DNA of 52,832 bases from Acidobacteriota bacterium. Lineage in GTDB: Bacteria; Acidobacteriota; Vicinamibacteria; Vicinamibacterales; UBA8438. A program made the position numbers and the translations under genes. The DNA is taken from NCBI GenBank assembly GCA_009861545.1, contig VXME01000060.1, forward strand, positions 1-52,832. The letters are read 5' to 3'. Position 1 is the stretch's first letter. Each line of letters opens with the position of its first letter. This document shows positions 19,672-28,715 of this stretch, piece after piece. The notes beneath the pieces are model-generated. The model did not search any database, was not told the origin of the DNA, and saw only the letters and a list, made by a program, of their open reading frames with translations.

Positions 19672-20468
19672 GTGCCATCCGTGTCGGAGTCGTCGAGTAC
19701 CTCAATGCAAGGCCGCTCGTCCACGGGCTGGATGCGCGTCCGGATCTCTTTTCGCTGCGGTACGACGTGCCGGCGCGTTGCGCCGCCCTGCTTCACGACG
19801 GGTCGGTCGACCTTGCGCTTCTGCCGGCCATCGAGTACCTGCGGCGGCCGGACTATCGGGTGGTGCCCGACATCGCGGTGGCGTCCACCGGTCCGGTGGC
19901 GTCTGTGGCGCTCTTCACGACCCGGCCAACGGCGGCCATCCGTTCGATCGCCATCGATTCGAGCTCGCGCACGGCGGTGGCGTTGCTCCGCGTCCTCTGC
20001 GCGGAGTGGTTCGAGATCGAGCCGAAGTTCGTCACGATGCATCCGGACCTGCAGGCGATGCTCAAGCGGTGCGACGCGGCTCTGCTGATCGGCGACATCG
20101 CGCTGTTCACGGAGCACGAGACGGTGGTCGACCTCGACAAGATCGACCTGGGCGAGGAGTGGGCCGCGATGACCGGCCTGCCGTTCGTCTGGGCCTTCTG
20201 GGCCGGTCGCAGCGACGTGGTCGAAGCGGAGCACGTGCAGGCCCTGCGCGCCGCACGCGATGCGGGCGCCGCCGCGATAGACGACGTGGTGGCCGCGCAT
20301 CCGCCTGCGGATGAGGAGCAGTCCGAGGCGGCGAGGGAGTATCTGCGGAAGAACGTGCAGTTCACTCTGACCGAGGAGGGCCGATCCGGCGTGAAGCGGT
20401 TCTACGCCGCCGCGGCGGACATCGGCATCGTGCCGCAGGCCGGCGCCCTGCGGTTCTTCGACGCATGA
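19668..20468 (+). CDS. mqnA: chorismate dehydratase MqnA
   Basis: A 266-residue periplasmic-binding-protein-fold enzyme that dehydrates chorismate to 3-enolpyruvyl-benzoate, the first step of the futalosine route to menaquinone. Typical features: VGVVEYLNARPLVHGL at the N-terminus, VDLALLPAIEYLRRPDY, SIAIDSSSRTAVALLRVL, AALLIGDIAL and GLPFVWAFWAGR. ATG 19668 overlaps the previous stop, and its own stop overlaps the mqnC start, so three mqn genes form one tightly coupled unit. Confidence 0.95.
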   Translation: MSAIRVGVVEYLNARPLVHGLDARPDLFSLRYDVPARCAALLHDGSVDLALLPAIEYLRRPDYRVVPDIAVASTGPVASVALFTTRPTAAIRSIAIDSSSRTAVALLRVLCAEWFEIEPKFVTMHPDLQAMLKRCDAALLIGDIALFTEHETVVDLDKIDLGEEWAAMTGLPFVWAFWAGRSDVVEAEHVQALRAARDAGAAAIDDVVAAHPPADEEQSEAAREYLRKNVQFTLTEEGRSGVKRFYAAAADIGIVPQAGALRFFDA

Positions 20469-21682
20469 CGGAACGTCTTGTCGACGGCGCCGTGCAGCGC
20501 GTGCTCGACGGCGGGCGTCTCGATGCCGCCGAGGCCCTCGCTCTCTATACCGACCTGCCGACGCACCGGCTCGGACAGTTGGCCGACGCCGCGCGGGCCG
20601 CACGGCACCCGGACCGAGTCGTCACCTACATCATCGATCGCAACGTCAACTACACGAACGTGTGCGTGGCCCGCTGCAACTTCTGTGCGTTCTACCGGGA
20701 GGTCGGCGCCGGCGACGGCTACGTGCTCGGATTCGACGAGATCTTCGCCAAGATCGACGAGACCGTCGCGGTCGGCGGCGTGCAGCTCCTGCTGCAGGGC
20801 GGCCACAATCCCGACCTGCCCCTGCGCTGGTACGAGGACCTGTTCAGGGCGGTCAAGGCGCGTTATCCGGACTTCAAGCTGCATGCGCTCTCGCCGCCGG
20901 AGGTCATCCACCTGTCCCGCCTCTCGCAACTGCCGGCGCGCACCGTCATCGACCGGCTGGTGGCGGCGGGTCTCGACAGCATTCCGGGCGGCGGGGCCGA
21001 GATCCTGGTCGATCGCGTACGCAAGCGGTTGAACTGCTACGGCAAGGCGACCGCGGCGGAGTGGATCGACGTGATGCGGCACGCCCACGAAGCGGGCCTG
21101 CGGACCACCGCGACGATGATGTACGGTACGGTCGAGCGGCTCGACGAACGGATCGAGCACCTGCTGCGGCTGCGGGAGCTGCAGGATGCGACCGGCGGCT
21201 TCACCGCATTCATCACCTGGAGCTTCCAGCCGTCGAACACCGAGCTGGGGGGCGCCGGCGCCACCGGCGTCGAGTACCTGAGAACCCTGGCGCTCGCCCG
21301 GCTCGTCCTCGACAACTTCGACAACCTGCAGGCTTCCTGGGTCACGCAGGGCGGCAAGGTCGGCCAGTTGAGCCTCGCCTGCGGGGCCAACGACATGGGC
21401 AGCGTGATGATCGAGGAGAACGTCGTGCGCGCCGCCGGTGCCGCGTACTGCATGGACGAGGTGGAGATCGTCCGCAACATCGAGGACGCCGGCTTCGTCC
21501 CGAAGCGTCGCGACATGCAGTACAGGGTGCTGGGCGACCCCATCTTTCGCGAGCGGCAGGTGCCGCGCATGACCGAGCTCGCCACCGCGCGCGAGGCGGG
21601 CGACGCGTCCGTGCCGGCCGAGCTGGATCGCTATCCCGCACGGAGTCTGGCCGGCAAGCGGCGCCGGCAGCCCGTGGCGTAG
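20465..21682 (+). CDS. mqnC: cyclic dehypoxanthinyl futalosine synthase (radical SAM)
   Basis: A 405-residue radical-SAM enzyme that cyclises dehypoxanthinyl futalosine. The cluster motif CVARCNFCAFYRE (CxxxCxxC) is at about residues 65-77, and YIIDRNVNYTNVC just before it is typical. LLQGGHNPDLPL, LSPPEVIHLSRLS and ITWSFQPSNTELGG are also MqnC-specific. It contrasts with the upstream MqnE-like paralogue, which has lost these cysteines. Starts with ATG overlapping the mqnA stop. Confidence 0.95.
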   Translation: MTERLVDGAVQRVLDGGRLDAAEALALYTDLPTHRLGQLADAARAARHPDRVVTYIIDRNVNYTNVCVARCNFCAFYREVGAGDGYVLGFDEIFAKIDETVAVGGVQLLLQGGHNPDLPLRWYEDLFRAVKARYPDFKLHALSPPEVIHLSRLSQLPARTVIDRLVAAGLDSIPGGGAEILVDRVRKRLNCYGKATAAEWIDVMRHAHEAGLRTTATMMYGTVERLDERIEHLLRLRELQDATGGFTAFITWSFQPSNTELGGAGATGVEYLRTLALARLVLDNFDNLQASWVTQGGKVGQLSLACGANDMGSVMIEENVVRAAGAAYCMDEVEIVRNIEDAGFVPKRRDMQYRVLGDPIFRERQVPRMTELATAREAGDASVPAELDRYPARSLAGKRRRQPVA

Positions 21683-21690
21683 CCCGGCCC

Positions 21691-22929
21691 GTGCCCCGGA
21701 TCCGCTACCGCGCCCGCTGGCTGGCGCCCATCGCGTCCCCCCCGCTGGAGGACGGCTGGGTGGACGTCGACGGGGGCGTCATTCGCGCCGTCGGCGCCGC
21801 GGCGGACGCCGGCAGCGACGCCGCGGACCGGGAGGTCGACCTCGGAAGCGTCTGCGTGCTGCCCGGCCTCGTCAATGCCCATACCCACCTCGAGCTGTCC
21901 GGGCAGCGGAGCGCCGTTCCGCCCGCCCGCTCGATGCCGGCCTGGGCGTCGGCGTTGATGCGCAACCTGCGGGAAGAGCCACCCGGCGCGGAGCAGGCGG
22001 CAATCGTCGCGGCGGTCGCCGAGCTGCGCCGGGCCGGGACCGCGCTGGTCGGCGACGTCACCAATACGCTGGCGTCGCTGGCGGCGCTGGAGGCGGGCCC
22101 GGTGGAGGCCGTGGTCTTCCACGAGTCGCTCGGCTTCGACGTCGCGGGTGCGGCCGCCGCGGCGGCCGCGGAGCGCCTCGACCGGCTGGTGTCCGAACGC
22201 GGGGACGAACGGGTGCGGGTCCGTCCCGCGGCGCATGCGCCCTACTCGGTTTCTCCCGCGCTCTTCCGGGCGCTGGCCGCCGTTGCCGGGCCGCGTTCGG
22301 TGCACCTGGCCGAGTCGCGCGAAGAGTGCGAGTTCCTGCGCGCGGGGACCGGGGCCTGGCGGGAGATTCTGGACGCCCGCGGCCGGTGGGATCCGGAATG
22401 GCGGCCGCCGGGGTCCGGGCCGGTGGCCTACCTGGACGCGCTGGGCTGGCTTCGGGATGACTCGTTGCTGGTTCACGGGGTGCAACTGCAGCCGGACGAG
22501 ATTCGCCGCGTGGCCCGGTCCGGCGCCACCATCGTGACCTGCCCGCGGAGCAACGCCTGGACCGGCGCCGGCGTCCCGCCCGTGCGGGCGTTCTACGCGG
22601 CCGGGGCGTCGGTGGCGGTGGGCACGGACAGCCTCGCCAGCGCGCCCGATCTGAACACGTTCGCCGAGCTGGCCGAGGTCCGCCGTCTCGCGCCGGAGGT
22701 CCCGGCCCGGCGCATCCTGCGCAGCGGCACCCTCGACGGGGCCGCCGCGCTCGGCCGGGGGAGGACGCACGGAGCCATCGAGGCGTCCCGCCGCGCGGCG
22801 CTGATCGCCGTCGAGACGCCGGCGACCGTACGGGATGTGGAAGAATATCTGTTGACGGGGATCGAGCCGGAGCAGATCGCCTGGCTCGATGGGGGGGACG
22901 CGGGCCGCGGCGCGCCGGCCGGCTCCTGA
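21691..22929 (+). CDS. amidohydrolase, probable aminodeoxyfutalosine deaminase (MqnF-like)
   Basis: A 412-residue amidohydrolase-superfamily protein of the chlorohydrolase/ATZ type. Metal ligands appear as NAHTHLELSG (HxH), VHLAESREE, LLVHGVQL and GTDSLASAP. Within a menaquinone cluster the expected substrate is 6-amino-6-deoxyfutalosine, converted to futalosine. The GTG at 21691 is nine bases after mqnC; the frame extends upstream through mqnC but without family similarity. Substrate assignment rests on context; a deaminase for another amino-purine or pterin is possible. Confidence 0.78.
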   Translation: MPRIRYRARWLAPIASPPLEDGWVDVDGGVIRAVGAAADAGSDAADREVDLGSVCVLPGLVNAHTHLELSGQRSAVPPARSMPAWASALMRNLREEPPGAEQAAIVAAVAELRRAGTALVGDVTNTLASLAALEAGPVEAVVFHESLGFDVAGAAAAAAAERLDRLVSERGDERVRVRPAAHAPYSVSPALFRALAAVAGPRSVHLAESREECEFLRAGTGAWREILDARGRWDPEWRPPGSGPVAYLDALGWLRDDSLLVHGVQLQPDEIRRVARSGATIVTCPRSNAWTGAGVPPVRAFYAAGASVAVGTDSLASAPDLNTFAELAEVRRLAPEVPARRILRSGTLDGAAALGRGRTHGAIEASRRAALIAVETPATVRDVEEYLLTGIEPEQIAWLDGGDAGRGAPAGS

Positions 22930-22962
22930 ATCGACCGCCGTCGCGCGATTCCCGGAGCAGGC

Positions 22963-23817
22963 ATGCTGTCTCGACTGCGGACCTACGCGTCGTTCATTCG
23001 GTTCAGCCACACCGTGTTCGCTCTGCCGTTCGCGTTGACCGGCGCGATGCTCGCCGGCCTGGAGACCGACCTGACCTGGCGTCGGGCCGGCTGGATCGTG
23101 CTGGCGATGTTCACCGCGCGGACGGCGGCGATGGCCTTCAACCGCCTCGTCGACGCGCACTACGACGCGCTGAATCCGCGCACGCGCGAGCGCGAGATTC
23201 CGCGCGGTCGGGTTTCCCGCCGGGAGGCGGCAGCCATCGTCGTCGTGGCCGCGACGGCGTTCGTGGCGGTCACGTATCCGCTGGGCGCGGTCTGTTTCGC
23301 GCTGTCCCCGGTGGCGCTCGCCATCGTGTTCTGGTACTCGCTGGCCAAGCGCCACACCACCTGGACGCAGCTCTTTCTGGGACTGGCGCTCGCCGTCGCC
23401 CCGGTCGGCGGGTGGCTGGCGGCGGGCGGCGGCTGGAGCTGGACGCCGTGGTTGCTGGCGGTGGCCACCGGGGCCTGGGTCGCGGGCTTCGACATGATCT
23501 ACGCGTGCGAGGACGTCGGTTTCGATCGCCGCCACGGCCTCCGGTCCATTCCGGCCCGGTTCGGGGTGGAGCGGGCGCTGCGCTTCTCGCGCCTCTCGCA
23601 CGTCGTGACCGTCGCCGGACTGGCCGCGCTGGCCTGGCTGGCGCCGTTGGGCCCCGTCTATCTGGCCGGGGTAGCCGGGGTGGCCCTGCTGCTGGCGTAC
23701 GAACAGTCGCTCGTCAGTGCCGCCGATCTGTCGCGCGTGAAGCAGGCTTTCGATCTGAACGGGTACGTCGGCATCCTCTATCTGGCCGCCACCGCCGCCG
23801 CCATCCATGTCGGATAA
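22963..23817 (+). CDS. mqnP: UbiA-type prenyltransferase of the menaquinone pathway
   Basis: A 284-residue integral membrane prenyltransferase with about eight to nine hydrophobic segments. The two Asp-rich Mg-diphosphate motifs are visible: NRLVDAHYDALN and DMIYACEDVGFDRRHG, followed by LRSIPARFG. It should attach the polyprenyl chain to the naphthoate-type intermediate made by the Mqn enzymes. ATG 22963 follows the amidohydrolase by 33 bases, and its end overlaps the ubiX-like start by 11 bases. Confidence 0.88.
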   Translation: MLSRLRTYASFIRFSHTVFALPFALTGAMLAGLETDLTWRRAGWIVLAMFTARTAAMAFNRLVDAHYDALNPRTREREIPRGRVSRREAAAIVVVAATAFVAVTYPLGAVCFALSPVALAIVFWYSLAKRHTTWTQLFLGLALAVAPVGGWLAAGGGWSWTPWLLAVATGAWVAGFDMIYACEDVGFDRRHGLRSIPARFGVERALRFSRLSHVVTVAGLAALAWLAPLGPVYLAGVAGVALLLAYEQSLVSAADLSRVKQAFDLNGYVGILYLAATAAAIHVG

Positions 23818-24418
23818 ACCGTCGCGTGTGGCGGTCGGGATCACGGGTGCGAGCGGCGCCCTCTACGCGGTTCGCACGCTGGCGGCGTTGCTGGCCGCGA
23901 ACGTGCGGGTGGATCTCGTGGTGTCGGATTTCGGGCGGCGCCTGCTGGCGGACGAGCTGGGGCCGGACGCCGCGGTGGATCGACTCGGCTCCTATCTGAC
24001 CGCGCGTTACGGGGTGGCTTTCGCGTCCGACGCGCTGGCCGTCCACCGCAACCGGGACGTCGGGGCGGCGATCGCCAGCGGCACCTCGCCCTGCGAAGCG
24101 ATGGTCATCGTGCCCTGCTCGATGAAGACGCTGGCGGGCGTGGCGCACGGATTGTCCCGCAACCTGATCGAGCGGGCGGCGGACGTTGCGTTGAAGGAGC
24201 GGCGCCCCCTCGTAATCGTGCCGCGCGAGACGCCGATGAGCCTGCCGCAACTCCGCAACATGGTGCTCTGCGCCGAGGCGGGCGCGCACATGCTGCCGGC
24301 GATGCCCGCCTTCTACCAGCGCCCGGACACGCTCGACGACCTCGCCGACTTCATCGCCGGGAAGATCGTCTCGTGCCTCGGTTTCGATCAGGACCTCTTT
24401 CCGGCATGGACCGGGTGA
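23807..24418 (+). CDS. UbiX-family flavin prenyltransferase
   Basis: A 203-residue flavoprotein that makes prenylated FMN, the cofactor of UbiD-type decarboxylases. The N-terminal AVGITGASGALYAVRTL binds FMN, and later motifs are VIVPCSMKTLAGVAHG (the typical CSMKT) and VPRETPMSLPQLRNM. In this cluster it probably serves the UbiD-like decarboxylase of the futalosine pathway, although no ubiD-like gene lies in this window. Overlaps both neighbours by about a dozen bases. Confidence 0.92.
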   Translation: MSDKPSRVAVGITGASGALYAVRTLAALLAANVRVDLVVSDFGRRLLADELGPDAAVDRLGSYLTARYGVAFASDALAVHRNRDVGAAIASGTSPCEAMVIVPCSMKTLAGVAHGLSRNLIERAADVALKERRPLVIVPRETPMSLPQLRNMVLCAEAGAHMLPAMPAFYQRPDTLDDLADFIAGKIVSCLGFDQDLFPAWTG

Positions 24419-25158
24419 TCGACAAGACGCCGGATCGCATCGCGGCGATGTTCGACGCCATCGCGGGGCGCTACGACCTGCTGAACCACCTGCTGAGCGG
24501 TGGTCTCGACCGGCGGTGGCGGGCGCGCGCCGTCGGCGCGTTGCGTCTGACCGGCGAAGAGACGGTTCTGGATCTGTGCACCGGTACCGCGGACCTTGCC
24601 ATCGCGCTGCGCCGCCCGCGCAAGGGCGCGTCGCGCGTCGTGGGCATCGACTTCGCGGGCCGCATGCTGGAGCACGCCGCCCGCAAGCTCGACGCACTGG
24701 GCATGGGCGGCCGGATCGGACTGGTGCGGGGCGATGCGATGTGCGTGCCGCTTCCGGCGGCCTCGGTCGATGCGGCCGCGATTGCGTTCGGCATTCGCAA
24801 CGTGGAGGACCCCCGCCGAACGCTGGCGGAGCTGCATCGCGTGGTCCGGCCCGGCGGCCGCATCGCCATCCTGGAGTTCGGGATGCCCACCCTGCCCGGA
24901 CTTTCCTCGCTCTACCGTTGGTACTTTCGCCGCGTGCTGCCGTGGGTCGGGCGCTTCGTCTCGCGGCACGACAGCGCCTACGCGTATCTGCCGGCGTCCG
25001 TCGGCGCGTTCCCGAGCGGGGCCGAGTTTCGCCGGTTGCTCGACGACGCGGGCTTCGTCGATACGACGGCGGTCCGGATGCTGCTGGGCGTCGTTTATCT
25101 GTACGCTGCGACCCGCGCGCCGGCGGCGGAAGCGCGCGAGGGTAGTCGCGGACTATAA
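24406..25158 (+). CDS. menG: demethylmenaquinone methyltransferase
   Basis: A 250-residue SAM-dependent methyltransferase of the UbiE/MenG family that performs the last step of menaquinone synthesis. Motif I is VLDLCTGTADLAIAL (about residues 50-64); the N-terminal IAAMFDAIAGRYDLLNHLLS and the later AIAFGIRNVEDP and AILEFGMP are family signatures. ATG 24406 overlaps the ubiX-like stop. The menaquinone context favours MenG over UbiE activity. Confidence 0.93.
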   Translation: MDRVIDKTPDRIAAMFDAIAGRYDLLNHLLSGGLDRRWRARAVGALRLTGEETVLDLCTGTADLAIALRRPRKGASRVVGIDFAGRMLEHAARKLDALGMGGRIGLVRGDAMCVPLPAASVDAAAIAFGIRNVEDPRRTLAELHRVVRPGGRIAILEFGMPTLPGLSSLYRWYFRRVLPWVGRFVSRHDSAYAYLPASVGAFPSGAEFRRLLDDAGFVDTTAVRMLLGVVYLYAATRAPAAEAREGSRGL

Positions 25159-25159
25159 T
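25154..25159 (+). promoter_or_regulatory. candidate -10 box before the TonB-like gene
   Basis: TATAAT overlaps the menG stop codon and lies 14 bases before the next ATG, giving a leader of only about eight bases if used. No clear -35 is seen. The wider string TATAATCGA is identical to the one before clpC. Confidence 0.35.
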
Positions 25160-25173
25160 CGACTGGGCGCTTC

Positions 25174-26277
25174 ATGATCTTCGACTTCGAGGACCGTTAC
25201 TTCGACACGCCCACGATCGAAGCGGCGATGTCGTGGCGCGAGCAGGTCCTGCTGTCGGTCCTCGCCCACGCACTGGTCGTGCTGCTGGTGCTGTTCGTGC
25301 CGCAGCTTCCGTTCGTGCAGGAGGCCGAGGCGCTCCGGTTGGCCCGGCTTGCGGAGCTGCAGGAGCTTCAGGAGCAGCAGCAGCAGCTCGCGCTGGCCGC
25401 GGACGAGAACCGCACGTTCGTCTACATCGAGCCGCTCGTCGACTTCGAGGCCGACCAGGCCCCGAATCCCAACGCGCCGTTGTCGGACCGGGATCGCATC
25501 GCGCAGTCGCCGACGGCCGCGGACGACCCCCTCAACAATCTGCCGAACGCCGACGGCAACTCGATGCGGTTCGTGGAGAGCGAGGATCCCTCCGATGCCC
25601 TCGAGCCGGATCGCGCGGTCGACGCCGCGGAGGCGGCGAACCGGGAGGAGTCGGCGGCCGAATCCCGATTCGAGGACGCGAGCGGCGACGTGCCCGACGC
25701 GGAGACGGCGGATGCATCGCGGGCCGCCGACGCGCTGGGGGAGGACGACGGCCGCCTGCCGGACGATCTGGTGGAGCAGTTGCTCGCCGACGGCGCCCTG
25801 AGCCTGCCCGGCGGCGGCGAGCCGGATCCGGACGACTTCGATGCGGACGCGGATCGGCCGGCGGACGGCCTGCTCGGGCGCGCCATGCGCAATCTCGACC
25901 GCTATGCCCGGCGTCAGACCTTCAACAACCAGCGCGGGCGCGTGGATCGGCAGGCGCCGTTCATCCAGTTCGACTCCAAGGGGGCCGACTTCGGCCCGTG
26001 GATCCGCCGGTTCGTGGCGCAGGTGTACCGCAACTGGTTCATGCCGTACGCCATCATGTCGATGCACGGCAACGTGGTGCTCACGTTCAACGTGCATCGC
26101 GACGGGTCGATCACGGACCTGAGCGTCATGAAGCCGTCCCGGGTCAGGGCTTTCACCAACTCGGCGTTCAACGCCATCTCCACGTCCAACCCGACCTATC
26201 CGTTGCCGGACGACTATCCGGACGACACCTGCTTCTTCACCGTCACGTTCTACTTCAACGAGTCTCCGCCCGCCTGA
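25174..26277 (+). CDS. TonB-family protein (energy transducer-like)
   Basis: A 367-residue protein with a single N-terminal membrane anchor (LLSVLAHALVVLLVLFVPQL, about residues 26-45), a coiled-coil Leu/Gln stretch (AELQELQEQQQQL), a long acidic low-complexity region (about 75-235) instead of the usual Pro-rich spacer, and a C-terminal TonB-like domain with VYRNWFMPYAIMSMHGNVVL and FNVHRDGSITDLSVMKPS. It would cross the periplasm and pass proton-motive energy to an outer-membrane partner, but no ExbB/ExbD or receptor gene is nearby. Confidence 0.8.
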   Translation: MIFDFEDRYFDTPTIEAAMSWREQVLLSVLAHALVVLLVLFVPQLPFVQEAEALRLARLAELQELQEQQQQLALAADENRTFVYIEPLVDFEADQAPNPNAPLSDRDRIAQSPTAADDPLNNLPNADGNSMRFVESEDPSDALEPDRAVDAAEAANREESAAESRFEDASGDVPDAETADASRAADALGEDDGRLPDDLVEQLLADGALSLPGGGEPDPDDFDADADRPADGLLGRAMRNLDRYARRQTFNNQRGRVDRQAPFIQFDSKGADFGPWIRRFVAQVYRNWFMPYAIMSMHGNVVLTFNVHRDGSITDLSVMKPSRVRAFTNSAFNAISTSNPTYPLPDDYPDDTCFFTVTFYFNESPPA

Positions 26278-26304
26278 GACCAACACGCCGCGGAGCGTAC
26301 GAAC

Positions 26305-26385
26305 ATGCCCTCGCGCCTGCAGCAGATCGGTTGGGTTCTGTTCCTCGTCGGATTGATCGTCTGGGTCCTGATGCGGTGGTCGTGA
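26305..26385 (+). CDS. 26-residue single-helix membrane peptide
   Basis: A frame of 26 codons (MPSRLQQIGW... RWS) that is almost entirely one hydrophobic helix with a basic end. It sits in the 104-base gap between the TonB-like gene and miaA, and its stop overlaps the GTG start of miaA as GTGA, the coupling style used throughout this window. It may be a genuine small membrane protein or a leader peptide controlling miaA. Too short for homology by eye. Confidence 0.5.
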   Translation: MPSRLQQIGWVLFLVGLIVWVLMRWS

Positions 26386-27362
26386 GCGCGCCGGCGCGGC
26401 CCTGCCTCGTGGCCGTCGTGGGACCGACGGCGACCGGCAAGAGCACGCTCGCCGTCGAGCTCGCGTTGCGGATCGGCGGCGAGGTCGTCAGTTGCGACTC
26501 GACGGCCCTGTACCGCGGCTTCGACATCGGGACCGACAAGCCGTCGCCGGCGGCGCGCTGCGGGGTGCCGCACCACCTCATCGACGTCGCCGAGCCGACG
26601 GCGAGGTATTCGGCGGCGCGCTACGCCCGTGAGGCGGCCGACGCCGTGCGCCGGGTGACCGCCGCGGGCCGCGTCCCGGTGCTCGCGGGGGGCACCGGCC
26701 TCTACTATCGCGCGCTGACGCGCGGCCTGTGTCCCGCGCCGGCACGCGACGACCGGCTGCGTGCGCGGCTCGGACGCGTCGCCGCACGGCGCGGCGTCGA
26801 GTCGCTGCATCGTTGGGTGGCGCGCGTCGATCCCGACTCGGCGCTGCGCGTGCAGCCGCACGACGAGAAGCGGCTCGTGCGGGCGCTCGAGGTCTACCTG
26901 CTCACGGGACGCACCCTGACCGCTCACTTCGCCGAGACCCGCTCCGCGCTGGAGGACTACGACGTGCTGCCGTTCGCCCTGCGCCTGCCGGCCGAGGAGA
27001 TCGCCCGGCGCGTCGCACGGCGGGTCGAGCGTCAGTTCGAGCGCGGCGTTCTGGACGAGGTCCGCCGGGCGCTCGCGGCCGGCGTGCCCGAGGATGCGCA
27101 TCCCTTCGGCGGCCTCGTGTACCGGCAGGTTCTGGAACACCTGCAGGGTGTGCGCGACGAGCCGGCCACGCGTGCGCTGATAGTGCAGGAGAACCGCCGC
27201 TACGCGCGGCGCCAGTTGATCTGGTTCCGAAAAGAACCTAACCTACGCTGGATTCAACGGCCCGGTGAGCATCCCGGCGCACTGGCCGAGGTCCTGACGG
27301 CGCTCGGCGCGTATTCCACACGCTTCGCGCCCTCTACTGCGAATCATGTCGACCCCCGCTGA
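26382..27362 (+). CDS. miaA: tRNA dimethylallyltransferase
   Basis: A 326-residue enzyme that adds dimethylallyl to A37 of tRNAs reading UNN codons. P-loop GPTATGKSTLAVELA (about residues 14-28), the catalytic loop CDSTALYRGFDIGTDKP, and PHHLIDVAEPTARYSAARY and GGTGLYYRALTRG are all canonical. GTG 26382 is chosen because the P-loop follows at the usual distance and no nearer ATG exists. As in E. coli, hfq follows directly, overlapping by 17 bases. Confidence 0.95.
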   Translation: MSAPARPCLVAVVGPTATGKSTLAVELALRIGGEVVSCDSTALYRGFDIGTDKPSPAARCGVPHHLIDVAEPTARYSAARYAREAADAVRRVTAAGRVPVLAGGTGLYYRALTRGLCPAPARDDRLRARLGRVAARRGVESLHRWVARVDPDSALRVQPHDEKRLVRALEVYLLTGRTLTAHFAETRSALEDYDVLPFALRLPAEEIARRVARRVERQFERGVLDEVRRALAAGVPEDAHPFGGLVYRQVLEHLQGVRDEPATRALIVQENRRYARRQLIWFRKEPNLRWIQRPGEHPGALAEVLTALGAYSTRFAPSTANHVDPR

Positions 27363-27597
27363 TCGTCAGTCCGCATCGAACCTGCAGGACGTCTTTCTGA
27401 ACGGCGCTCGGCGCGAACGGTTGCGCGTGACGGTGCGCCTGATGGACGGCACCGAGGTGTGCGGCCGCATCAAGAGCTTCGATCGCTACGCGCTGCTCGT
27501 GGAGCACGATGAATCGGACGTGCTGCTCTTCAAGCACGCGGTGGCGACCATCCGGCCTCGCGCCAGCGCCGGTCCGGACCCCGCCGCGGGGGGCTGA
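27346..27597 (+). CDS. hfq: RNA-binding protein Hfq
   Basis: An 83-residue Sm-like RNA chaperone that pairs small RNAs with mRNAs. The proximal-face LQDVFLNGARRERLRVTV and Sm1 region VRLMDGTEVCGRIKSFDRY are clear; Sm2 reads LLFKHAVATI in place of the common VYKHAISTI, retaining the key Lys-His pair. The C-terminal tail is short and Pro/Gly-rich. The miaA-hfq order supports the call. Confidence 0.93.
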   Translation: MSTPADRQSASNLQDVFLNGARRERLRVTVRLMDGTEVCGRIKSFDRYALLVEHDESDVLLFKHAVATIRPRASAGPDPAAGG

Positions 27598-28694
27598 TGG
27601 CGGAGCCCGGTTCCGACGACTCGCTTCGCCGGCAGCTCGAAGCGCGCGAGCGAGCCACGTTGGGGCCTGCCGCCGCACTCAGCAGTCGCAGCCGCGGCCG
27701 CCTGCGGCCCGAGCCGGATGATCCGATCCGGCCGGTGTTCCAGCGGGACCGCGACCGGATCGTCCACTCCAAGGCGTTCCGTCGTCTCAAGCACAAGACG
27801 CAGGTGTTCCTGGCGCCGACCGGCGATCACTACCGGACCCGCCTGACGCACACCCTCGAGGTGTCGCAAATCGCCCGGACCATCGCCAAGGTGCTGCGGC
27901 TCAACGAGGAGCTGACCGAGGCCATTGCGCTGGGCCACGACCTCGGGCACGCGCCGTTCGGGCACGCCGGCGAGCGCGTTCTGACCCGCCTGTTTCCGGG
28001 CGGCTTCAACCACTACGAGCAGAGCCTGCGCGTCGTCGACGTCCTCGAGCAGAACGGCGCGGGGCTCAATCTGACCTGGGAGGTGCGCGACGGGATCAGC
28101 AGGCATTCCAAGGGCAGGCATGGAGCTCCGGTCGGCGTCGAGCCTGCCCTGCGCGCCGCGACCCTGGAGGGGCAGGTCGCCCGGGTGGCGGACCTGATCG
28201 CCTACGTCAACCACGACATCGACGACGCGGTGCGGGCCGGCATACTGCGGGTCGAGGCCCTGCCGGCCGCACCGATCGCCGCGCTCGGCGCGACGTCCTC
28301 CGAGCGGATCGGCTGCCTCGTGGCGGACGTCGTGCGCGAGACCCTCGCGCGGGAGGGCGAGCCGGAAGTGGCGATGAGCGCCGAGGTGCTGCAGGCGACG
28401 CTCGACCTGCGGGCGTTCCTGCACGCCGAGGTATACGAGAACGACGCAGCGGTCGCCGAGTTCGCCAAGGCGTGCGGGATTCTCGAAGGCTTGTGGGAGA
28501 AGGTGCGGGAGAGGCCGGCGCGCTTCCTCGATGCCCGGACGGTGGAGCGCGACGGTCTGGACGTCGCGGCGAAGGACTTCCTCGCGGGGATGACGGATCG
28601 CTTTGCGATCGGGCTGTTCGAGCAGATCTTCGTGCCGCGGCCCTGGAGTCGGGGCGGGGTCGACGCCGAGCCGGGTAGAGCCGATGTGATATAG
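27597..28694 (+). CDS. dGTPase-like HD-domain phosphohydrolase
   Basis: A 365-residue protein of the dGTP triphosphohydrolase family (short type). The HD metal site is spread over RLTHTLEVSQIARTIAK and ALGHDLGHAPFGHAGE, and upstream PVFQRDRDRIVHSKAFRRLK with HKTQVFL is typical of the family. The second half shows YVNHDIDDAVRAG. It probably controls deoxynucleotide pools. Start ATG 27597 overlaps the hfq stop by one base. Confidence 0.88.
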   Translation: MAEPGSDDSLRRQLEARERATLGPAAALSSRSRGRLRPEPDDPIRPVFQRDRDRIVHSKAFRRLKHKTQVFLAPTGDHYRTRLTHTLEVSQIARTIAKVLRLNEELTEAIALGHDLGHAPFGHAGERVLTRLFPGGFNHYEQSLRVVDVLEQNGAGLNLTWEVRDGISRHSKGRHGAPVGVEPALRAATLEGQVARVADLIAYVNHDIDDAVRAGILRVEALPAAPIAALGATSSERIGCLVADVVRETLAREGEPEVAMSAEVLQATLDLRAFLHAEVYENDAAVAEFAKACGILEGLWEKVRERPARFLDARTVERDGLDVAAKDFLAGMTDRFAIGLFEQIFVPRPWSRGGVDAEPGRADVI

Positions 28695-28715
28695 TGCGTG
28701 GTTCGGTCGGAAGAC

